Source: Nonomuraea zeae (GTDB lineage Bacteria; Actinomycetota; Actinomycetes; Streptosporangiales; Streptosporangiaceae). From it: a stretch of DNA of 45,167 nucleotides. This document shows, in pieces, positions 33,152-39,934 of this stretch (position 1 is its first letter; each line of letters starts with the position of its first letter). The notes beneath the pieces were generated by a model. That model was not told the origin of the DNA. It made no database searches and saw only the letters and a list, made by a program, of their open reading frames with translations. The translations under genes were made by a program, and so were the position numbers. The stretch is from contig NZ_VCKX01000075.1 of the NCBI RefSeq assembly GCF_005889725.1, positions 1 through 45,167 on the forward strand. The letters are read 5' to 3'.

Positions 33152-33333
33152 CGGGTACTCCTTGTGACTGGCCAGGGACGCGGCAGCACCTCGACGGCAC
33201 GGCGTTCGTCCTCGTGGCGGCTCATCGCGATCACGCGCTCTGCGCCGAGCCGCTGAACGGCGATCACGCCGTCGCGGCCGGGGTCAGGTCCGACGCAGGT
33301 GGCGTCCCCGGACTCGCCGCCCGTGAAACCGGA
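33148..33333 (-). pseudogene. Relic of a zinc-type MDR alcohol dehydrogenase
   Basis: A 62-codon open stretch directly after the methyltransferase stop, without a convincing start. It contains RLGAERVIAMSRHEDER, nearly identical to the segment that follows the GDGAVGL Rossmann loop in many actinobacterial Zn-alcohol dehydrogenases. Neither flank of the gene is recognisable, so it looks like a deletion remnant. Confidence 0.4.
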
Positions 33334-34215
33334 TCAGGCGGCCGGCTTGCGGGCCGCCCACACCGTCCGGCTGCCGCGTATGACCAGGTCACGGCGGTTC
33401 AGGAGGCCGTCGGGAGAGTCGCCTGCCAGCAGGCGGTCGAGCGTGTCGAGGTCATCGGCGGCCAGGCGGTCCTGGAGCGCGGTGCGGAAGCGGCCCAGCA
33501 TGGCCTGCGCATACCGCGCGGCGCCGGGCGGCACCGCGCCCTCCGCTGCTGTGCCTGGCTTGATGGTGAAGCTGCGCTGCCCCGCCGGCTCGAATCCGGC
33601 CCGTTCCAGGTGCGGACCCCAGTCCGGGTGCGCGTTCCAGCCGGCCTGCGCCGCCGCCTGATGGCAGCGGGTCTCCAGGCCGGGCCGGCCCATCCCGAGG
33701 TCGTCGGGCAGGAAGCCCGGCAGCGTGTCCATCTCGACGACCGCCAGCAGGCCGCCGGGGTTCAGCGCCGCGAGGATGTCACGGAGCACCCTGCCGGGGT
33801 CGGCGACATGGTGCAGCGACGATGCCGCCCATACGACGTCCACGGCGCCGATGGCGGGCCAGGCGGCGTCCAGGTCGGCCTGCGCGACCCGCACCCGATC
33901 CGCCAGCCCCTGCTCGCGGGCCGCCGAGCGGAGGCGGTCGAGCATCACGTCCGACCGGTCGATCGCGACGATCTCGGCCGTGGCGAAGCGCCGCGCCAGC
34001 GCCAGGCTGCCGGCGCCGGTCCCGGCGCCCATGTCGGCGACCGTACGCGGCGCGCGCGGGGCGTGCCCCTGAACCCAGGCGATCAGCTCGTCCAGGTACG
34101 GGCCGAACACCTTCGCGTCGAGGTCCAGCGTGTCCGCGAGCTCCGAGTCGTCATGCCCGTGGTGGTGTGCGTCGTGATGGTGGTGTGCGCCGTGATGGTG
34201 AGCGTGCTGTGTCAT
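33334..34215 (-). CDS. SAM-dependent class I methyltransferase with His-rich N-terminus
   Basis: A 293-residue methyltransferase with motif I VADMGAGTGAGSLA, EIVAIDRSD and an SSLHHV post-motif. The first 24 residues are extremely His-rich (HAHHHGAHHHHDAHHHGH), suggesting metal binding or metal sensing. The target is unknown. It is divergent from the XRE-cupin regulator across 47 bp, which probably controls it. No good Shine-Dalgarno is present, so the transcript may be leaderless. Confidence 0.9.
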   Translation of the reverse strand: MTQHAHHHGAHHHHDAHHHGHDDSELADTLDLDAKVFGPYLDELIAWVQGHAPRAPRTVADMGAGTGAGSLALARRFATAEIVAIDRSDVMLDRLRSAAREQGLADRVRVAQADLDAAWPAIGAVDVVWAASSLHHVADPGRVLRDILAALNPGGLLAVVEMDTLPGFLPDDLGMGRPGLETRCHQAAAQAGWNAHPDWGPHLERAGFEPAGQRSFTIKPGTAAEGAVPPGAARYAQAMLGRFRTALQDRLAADDLDTLDRLLAGDSPDGLLNRRDLVIRGSRTVWAARKPAA

Positions 34216-34249
34216 GGCTCCACGCTAAGCGCACCATGCGCCCAAGACA

Positions 34250-34273
34250 TACACTCTTGCCTATGGAGCAAGA
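34250..34273. promoter_or_regulatory. Leaderless promoter and operator of the XRE-cupin gene
   Basis: TACACT (34250-34255) fits a -10 box 7 nt before the ATG, and there is no ribosome-binding site. TCTTGC-n7-GCAAGA (34255-34273) is a perfect inverted repeat overlapping the start codon, a likely autorepression site. Confidence 0.5.
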
Positions 34274-34847
34274 ATTCGACCTCGACAGCGTGGTCCGGCA
34301 GCGCATCCGCGGCCTGCGGCTGGCCCGTGGCTGGTCACTGGACGCCCTCGCCGCCCGCTGCCGGCTCAGCCCGTCCAACCTGAGCCGCATCGAGACCGGG
34401 CAGCGCAGGATCGCCCTCGACCAGCTCGTCCCCATCGCCCGCGCCCTCGACACCACGCTCGACCAGCTCGTCGAGTCCGCCGACGACGAGGACGTGGTGA
34501 TCCGGCCGCAGGCGTGCCACACGCCGGGGATGACGAGCTGGCTCCTGTCCCGCGAGCGCTCGCTCCACGGCGTGACCGTCGCGAAGCTGCGCATCACCGC
34601 GGAGCATCCCACCGGCTCCGCGGACCTGAAAGTACATCCTGGACACGAGTGGTTCACCGTGCTGTCCGGCGCGGCCCGGCTTCACCTGGGCGAGCGCGTC
34701 GTCCTGGTCCGGACGGGCGACGCGGCCGAGTTCTCCACCATGACGCCGCACGCCATCGGCGCGCACGAGGGGCCCGTCGAGATCCTCACCATCCTCGACC
34801 ACAACGGGGAGCGCACCCACCTGCCCACGGGCGCCGACACTCACTGA
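34263..34847 (+). CDS. XRE-family HTH regulator with C-terminal cupin domain
   Basis: A 194-residue regulator. The N-terminal XRE helix-turn-helix (RIRGLRLARGWSLDALAARCRLSPSNLSRIETGQRRI) is followed by a cupin barrel (KVHPGHEWFTVLSGAARLHLGERVVLVRTGDAAEFST and TPHAIGAHEGP) that would bind a small ligand or metal. Divergent from the methyltransferase gene, which it probably regulates along with itself. Confidence 0.93.
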   Translation: MEQEFDLDSVVRQRIRGLRLARGWSLDALAARCRLSPSNLSRIETGQRRIALDQLVPIARALDTTLDQLVESADDEDVVIRPQACHTPGMTSWLLSRERSLHGVTVAKLRITAEHPTGSADLKVHPGHEWFTVLSGAARLHLGERVVLVRTGDAAEFSTMTPHAIGAHEGPVEILTILDHNGERTHLPTGADTH

Positions 34848-34875
34848 GCCCGCGCGAGCTCGATCGCCCGCCGTT

Positions 34876-35874
34876 TCAGGCGCCGGTGATGCTCATGTAG
34901 CCGTACCGTCCGAAGTAGATCAAGGTCTGGCCCGGAGACTTGGGTATGACGGAGAGGTACTGCGAGCCCCGCTTGTAGACCGCCAGCTCACGGAACGACT
35001 TGCCCTTGCTCAGGTCGTCGGCCATCCCGTCCTTGAACGTCATCGCTCTCGCGCCCGGCCGGGCGGCGTAGGTGTCCTCCTCCGTGAGGCCGTACCAGAC
35101 CATGGCGCTGCCGGTGGTCGTGCGCAGCGCGTACACCTCAGGGGCGGCCCGCGTGTTCCGCCGCAGGTCCCACTTGCTCGGCAGCCTGTCTTGCTCCTGC
35201 TTCCTGAAGCCGGCGTACCAGGTGAAGATGTTCTGGGCGATCAGCCGTTTGGCGCGCCGGTCGTCGCCGCCCGTGGCCACCAGGCGCGCGTGGGCCTGGG
35301 CGAGCTGCCGCGGCGAGATCGTGAGCCTCGACTTGTCGTCCGGGGCGACCGCGATGGCGTAGCCGTCGCGGTCGCGCGCCGGCGTGGGCAGCTTGCCGTT
35401 CCGCACCGACTCGGCCGTCACTCGCCAGCCGGCCGGCGTCCTGGCGAAGATGACCTGAATCCGCTTGTAGTTGCCCTTGTGCGTGTAGTCGGCCATGAAC
35501 CACGGGGTGCCGGCGCCCGCCCGGGGGATGAAGAAGCGCGGCTTGATGATGGGATCCTGCGTGACTTCGGGCTTCTCCCCCTGTATCCGGTCCAGCAGCA
35601 CCTCGGCCCGATGGATCTCCGCGACGAGGCCCGCCTCGGCCGCCGACCAGTCCGTGCCGCCCTGCCGCATCGCCTCCCGCTCCGCGCGGTGCCAGCTCAG
35701 GAGGATCTTCTTTGCCTCCGCCACCGTCACCACCCGCTTCTGGAACGGGGACGCGGAGGAGGACTTGGAAGGAGCGGACGCGAAGGGGCGGCCGTTCGAG
35801 ACCTGCTCGACCAGACCACATGCGGTGGCCACGGGCAGGATGAGCACGATGGATAACTGGCGCTTGATGGTCAT
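34876..35874 (-). CDS. Putative lipoprotein of unknown function
   Basis: A 332-residue exported protein. A Lys/Arg start and hydrophobic stretch end in PVATAC, so Cys19 is the likely lipidated residue. A Ser-rich linker (SAPSKSSSASP) is followed by a soluble domain without a motif I recognise. The C-terminal part is rich in Tyr and aromatic strands (KRGSQYLSVIPKSPGQTLIYFGRYGYMS). ATG 35874 follows GGAGA. Similar proteins are common and uncharacterised in actinomycetes. Confidence 0.82.
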   Translation of the reverse strand: MTIKRQLSIVLILPVATACGLVEQVSNGRPFASAPSKSSSASPFQKRVVTVAEAKKILLSWHRAEREAMRQGGTDWSAAEAGLVAEIHRAEVLLDRIQGEKPEVTQDPIIKPRFFIPRAGAGTPWFMADYTHKGNYKRIQVIFARTPAGWRVTAESVRNGKLPTPARDRDGYAIAVAPDDKSRLTISPRQLAQAHARLVATGGDDRRAKRLIAQNIFTWYAGFRKQEQDRLPSKWDLRRNTRAAPEVYALRTTTGSAMVWYGLTEEDTYAARPGARAMTFKDGMADDLSKGKSFRELAVYKRGSQYLSVIPKSPGQTLIYFGRYGYMSITGA

Positions 35875-36013
35875 GACGGTCTCCGGGGTGTGAACTGCCA
35901 CCGTGTACGGGGCCGTCGTCCACCCCGGTTCAACCCGGGCCGGTGCCATGCCCAGATGGTCGGGTGCGCTTGCGGATCCGGATCGGTCTTGCCCGCCGTG
36001 CCGCGACCGCAGG

Positions 36014-38167
36014 TCACGAAAGCTCTGACGGCTCCCGCAGCTTCTCCTTGGGCGTCGCCTCCCTCTCCCGCTCCCGCGCGAGATGCTGCTGCAGCTCGAT
36101 GTGCCGGAACTGGTAGTACGGCCCCTCCGCGCGCAGCAGGCCCAGGCGGTGGGCGTCGTCCAGGAAGTCCATGGCCCTCAGGGGCAGCATGCCCCTCGTG
36201 GCCAGGCGCGGGACTGTCAGCTTGTAGGCCAGCCAGGCGTGGTGGCTGCCCAGCATGAGCCCGAACAGCAGGCCGAGCAGCAGCCCGCCCACGATCGCCA
36301 CACTCTGGTCCAGCTTCGCCTCCCGCCCGATCAACCCGCCCATGAACCCGACCACGAGCCCGCTGACGATCCGGATGATGGTGAGGTTCCGGTCGGCCCG
36401 CCAGGTCGAACGCGGGGATCTCGCGGTCGCGGTGGTGGCCGGATGCTCGACCCAGCGGATCAGGCTGAGCACGACGATGAACGCGATGCCGGCCAGCAGG
36501 CCGATGTTCCTCGCGGTCTCCAGCCCTGCCCGCGTGCCTCCCAGCGGACTGGCCATGAGCCAGCCGACGAGTGCCCCCACGGCTCCGACGATCAGCCCGT
36601 CCCTGAGCACGCCGAGGAGCTGGGAGAGCCTGCCCCGGACCTCGAAGTTGGCGTGACCCGGCGACTCGGTGAACCAGGACCCGATCAGGATCACGACGAT
36701 GAGCGCGGACAGCAGCCCGATGCACAGGCCGGCGAGGGCCTGCTTCGTCAGCAGTCCGAAGACCAGCCCGACGACCACCCCGATCCCGACGCCGGCCCAC
36801 AGCCGGACCGTGCGGCTCGGCGTGTAGCGAGCCAGATGCCACCACGCCATGTCGCGCGGGTCCTCCTCCCTGGCCATGAGCTGCCGGGACAGATAGGTGA
36901 GCCACTTGTCGACCTGCTCCGCGGTCCACGCGTGCTGCGGCCGGAAGGGCTGGGCCGGGCCGTCGGCGGGCGGGTGCGCGCTCACCATGGCCGGGATGAG
37001 CCGGTTGCACAGATGATCGTGCAGCTCGGCCGCGCTGCCGCGTCCGAGCTCCAGCAGCGGCGTCGGGTCCACCCGGGGCGCGATGTAGGTGGCCCGGACC
37101 AGCCACAGCCCCAGAGACGTCGAGACGACCTCTGCCAGGGCTGGAGCGGCGCCGGCGTGCAGCGCTTCCAGGATCCGGGGCCAGGCAGGATGGGGTACGG
37201 GCGGAAGGCACGCCCGCAGGTAATCTCCTGCCTCGGCGGCGGCCATGGGCTGCGGCTCGATGACCGCCGCGGCCGTGAGGACGTCGCCGAGCTCTTCGAT
37301 GGACTCGGCAAACTGCTCCGTGCGGCAGGTGAGGACGAACTGGTCCGTCTGGCTCATCGACCGGATCAGCGCGGCGAGCATGTCCGCGCGGGCGTGCTGG
37401 GGCAGCTCGTCCAACCCGTCGATGACGGGCAGCACCTCTCCCCGGGCGACGAGCGCATGCGGGATGTCCGGACCGAGACCCTCCGCGCGCAGCGCGGGAT
37501 AGTCCAGCGCGAGGCTCTCGGCCAGCCAGTCCTGCAGTCGCGGATGTACGCGGTCGTCCCAGCGCGCGGCAGACAGCAGCACCGGGACAGGCTCCTCCGG
37601 CGATCGCGTGCGTAGCAGCTCGAGCACCAGCTGGACGGCCAGGGTCGTCTTCCCGGTGCCGGGACCGCCCAGGATGACCAGCCGGCGGCAGCGGAGAGCG
37701 CGGAAGTTGCGCACCATGTCCGCAATGTGCACATCCGACCCGGGGAAGGCCACGGTGCCTTTGGCGATGATCTCGGGATGGTCGGCGAGCTCGCGACGCG
37801 CGGTCGAGCGCCAGGCCAGCGGCATGGGCGCGGGATCGCCCAGCGAGCGCAAGGCCGTCTCGTCTCGCCATTGCTGGTTCACCAGGCCGGCGAGGATGTC
37901 CTTCGCGGTGCCAATGTCAGCAGAGGTCGGCGCGGGCGCGGGCCCCCCGCGCTTGCGCCACCAGGACAGGAACTGCACCAGGCCGTTGCCCAGCGCCACC
38001 GCGCTCGCCACCGCCGTCACCGCCGCGGCGATGTCGGTGGATTCCCACGGCCCAAGGCCCCCTTGCCTCGTCACCAGGGTGAACCCCGCGGAAAGCGCCA
38101 GGAGCAGAATACCCAGCGCGACGGACATCGCGACTTTTCGATTCATCCGCCCAGCTCGTGCGGTCAT
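36014..38167 (-). CDS. Membrane-anchored NACHT-domain NTPase
   Basis: A 717-residue STAND-type NTPase. Two N-terminal membrane helices (about residues 13-33 and 46-68) precede a linker (QQWRDETALRSLGDPAPMPLAWR) typical of actinobacterial NACHT proteins. The NACHT core has Walker A GGPGTGKTT (167-175) and Walker B LPVIDGLDE (246-254). A C-terminal region with about six further membrane helices leads to a charged tail. Bacterial NACHT proteins sense signals, in several cases phage, and oligomerise. Here it lies 82 bp after YcaO on the same strand. The start is uncertain; 38146 is an alternative. Confidence 0.9.
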   Translation of the reverse strand: MTARAGRMNRKVAMSVALGILLLALSAGFTLVTRQGGLGPWESTDIAAAVTAVASAVALGNGLVQFLSWWRKRGGPAPAPTSADIGTAKDILAGLVNQQWRDETALRSLGDPAPMPLAWRSTARRELADHPEIIAKGTVAFPGSDVHIADMVRNFRALRCRRLVILGGPGTGKTTLAVQLVLELLRTRSPEEPVPVLLSAARWDDRVHPRLQDWLAESLALDYPALRAEGLGPDIPHALVARGEVLPVIDGLDELPQHARADMLAALIRSMSQTDQFVLTCRTEQFAESIEELGDVLTAAAVIEPQPMAAAEAGDYLRACLPPVPHPAWPRILEALHAGAAPALAEVVSTSLGLWLVRATYIAPRVDPTPLLELGRGSAAELHDHLCNRLIPAMVSAHPPADGPAQPFRPQHAWTAEQVDKWLTYLSRQLMAREEDPRDMAWWHLARYTPSRTVRLWAGVGIGVVVGLVFGLLTKQALAGLCIGLLSALIVVILIGSWFTESPGHANFEVRGRLSQLLGVLRDGLIVGAVGALVGWLMASPLGGTRAGLETARNIGLLAGIAFIVVLSLIRWVEHPATTATARSPRSTWRADRNLTIIRIVSGLVVGFMGGLIGREAKLDQSVAIVGGLLLGLLFGLMLGSHHAWLAYKLTVPRLATRGMLPLRAMDFLDDAHRLGLLRAEGPYYQFRHIELQQHLAREREREATPKEKLREPSELS

Positions 38168-38249
38168 AAATCCAGTGTGCGCATGATTCCGGGGAGGATG
38201 GGGCGCGCAATTTCCCACATAAGGTCGAAAAACCGAAAAGTCTGGCAGC

Positions 38250-39584
38250 TCATTGACGGAACCGCCAATCGCGCGGCATCGATTCGGAAACTTTCCCGGA
38301 CTCGGAACAACCTCTTGCCAAGCAGGCCGCGACGGCTTGGCCCCTGCGACCGGGGATGACCAGGTGTCCGCCGATGACAAGGAAGAACCGCTCCAGCGTC
38401 GGCGCGATCACGTGCACGGCGGTAACGCCTCCGGGCAGGGCGCACACCGTACGCCGGTAGACCGGATGGCCCCGTGCGGCCAGCCGCGCGGCCACCTCCC
38501 GCACCTGGTCGCAGGGTGACAGGGCCACCTCGGCCGCCAAGGGGAAGGGGACGGGACGCGCGTCCCGCAGGAGGTCCGTGAGATCGAACCGTCCGCACGC
38601 GTACAGCGCGGGGTGCCCGGCCAGCCCCGCCAGGTCCCCGTGCGCGGGGCCGCCGGAGCCCGGCAGGCTCTCACCCAAGGTGGTCTGGACGAGCTCGGTG
38701 AGCGCGCGCCAGGCGGCGTGGACGGGGCTCAGCGAGGTTCCGGCGCCGCGCCGGTGCGGGTGGCCTGAGGTGGGCGCCGTGTACGCCAGCATGGTCGGCA
38801 CCCCGATGTCGCTGGTGATGTCCAGCAGGTGGACCGGCGATCCGATCAGGTCACCGGCCGTCGCGTACGCCCGAGCTGGGCCGGGTGGGAGCGTCGCCGG
38901 GTCGATCAGCCTGAGCCGGCAGCCGCCGTCGCTCAGGAAGGCGCGTATCAGCAGCAGGGACAGGGCGTCTCGCTCGATCGTCTCGTTCAGGGCGTGCAGC
39001 AGCGCTTCGGCGGCGGTGACTCCGACGGCCGAGCCGCTGTTGCAGCTGTAGCGCATCAGGTGGCCGTAGTGACAGTCGTCCCCGGCCAGCTCACGCAGGT
39101 GCGCGGCGCCGGTCTCGACGTACCAGGGGGCGCACAGGAACAGCGGCACCAGCGTGTCCCGCCCGCCACCGAAGGGGCGGTAGCGCAGGCAGGCCATCCG
39201 CCGGCCGGGCGTCCGGCTCAGCAGCGGCGCGCAGGCCTCCGCACGCAACGGACCCATGGCGAGGCGAACCGGCCCGGCCGGTTCGACGGCGGCGATGTCG
39301 AATCCAGCCGGGCCGGTGACATAGTGCTCGACGGCCTCGAACAGCGCGCCCACTCTGGCCTGCTGCGGGCGCCCCTTCCCCATTCCGGCGGCGAGGGTTC
39401 CAGCGTCCCCCGAGCCATCCAGCAACTCACACCGCCAAGCGGTCGGGTCTCCTCCCCCGCCCGCGTCGACGAGCTCCGCCCGCAGGCCCAGCACGGCCAG
39501 CGTGCGCACCGCCCGCCTCGCGGCCGCATCCAGCGAAACCTCCCGCTCCACTTCAGGATCGCGACGCGGTCTACCGCTCGTCAT
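38250..39584 (-). CDS. Stand-alone YcaO-domain protein (putative RiPP cyclodehydratase-like enzyme)
   Basis: A 444-residue YcaO. ATP/Mg-binding elements are visible: GMGKG with Lys70, FEAVEHY (Glu83, Glu86), NETIERD (Glu201, Glu204) and the ERFFLVIGGHLVIPGRRG C-terminal segment. YcaO enzymes use ATP to activate backbone amides, giving azolines, thioamides or amidines. No ThiF/E1-like or TfuA partner is adjacent, and the usual C-terminal PxPxP of azoline-forming YcaOs is missing (ends RDWRFRQ). The ATG overlaps the 40-residue peptide gene by 14 bp, implying coupled translation with a possible substrate. Confidence 0.88.
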   Translation of the reverse strand: MTSGRPRRDPEVEREVSLDAAARRAVRTLAVLGLRAELVDAGGGGDPTAWRCELLDGSGDAGTLAAGMGKGRPQQARVGALFEAVEHYVTGPAGFDIAAVEPAGPVRLAMGPLRAEACAPLLSRTPGRRMACLRYRPFGGGRDTLVPLFLCAPWYVETGAAHLRELAGDDCHYGHLMRYSCNSGSAVGVTAAEALLHALNETIERDALSLLLIRAFLSDGGCRLRLIDPATLPPGPARAYATAGDLIGSPVHLLDITSDIGVPTMLAYTAPTSGHPHRRGAGTSLSPVHAAWRALTELVQTTLGESLPGSGGPAHGDLAGLAGHPALYACGRFDLTDLLRDARPVPFPLAAEVALSPCDQVREVAARLAARGHPVYRRTVCALPGGVTAVHVIAPTLERFFLVIGGHLVIPGRRGQAVAACLARGCSESGKVSESMPRDWRFRQ

Positions 39585-39693
39585 CCCCAGCCTTCGGGGA
39601 CAGCTCCTCCAGCCGGTCGAGTTCGGCCTGGGTCAGGTACTGTGCCGGCTTGTCCAGCGATTCGGCCGCTGCGAAGTCCGCATTTCTCCCCAT
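39571..39693 (-). CDS. 40-residue peptide, candidate precursor for the YcaO enzyme
   Basis: A short acidic peptide starting MGRNADF and ending LSPKAGDDER, preceded by a near-perfect AAAGGAGG seven bases before the ATG. The centre (SLDKPAQYLTQAELDRLEEL) looks like an amphipathic leader helix. There is no cysteine, and only two serines and one threonine, so a classic thiazole core is absent. Its stop lies 14 bp inside the YcaO gene. It could be a RiPP precursor, a leader-type recognition peptide or a regulatory small protein. Confidence 0.65.
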   Translation of the reverse strand: MGRNADFAAAESLDKPAQYLTQAELDRLEELSPKAGDDER

Positions 39694-39934
39694 TACGTGC
39701 CTCCTTTCGGAGTTTCCACCTCTCCAGAATAGCTCAATCGCGGCATATGCTCCAGAAATTCTCACCTAGCACTCTTTGATGACATATTTCCATTTTTTAG
39801 AGGTTGACGGGAGACTTCTTGACACATGGAGCCGGATGTTCGGCGGGACAGGTCGTGACACGTTGTTGACGTGCCGCCAGGCATAACCGCAAAAACTCTG
39901 GCGATACTGTCGTCAAGCCTTCCGAAGGACACCG
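39694..39934. promoter_or_regulatory. AT-rich divergent promoter region between peptide-YcaO and patatin genes
   Basis: 241 bp, much more AT-rich than its surroundings. An inverted repeat CACGT-n5-ACGTG lies at 39859-39873. TATTCT on the minus strand (39726-39731) and GATACT on the plus strand (39903-39908) are possible -10 boxes without convincing -35 partners. Confidence 0.4.
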
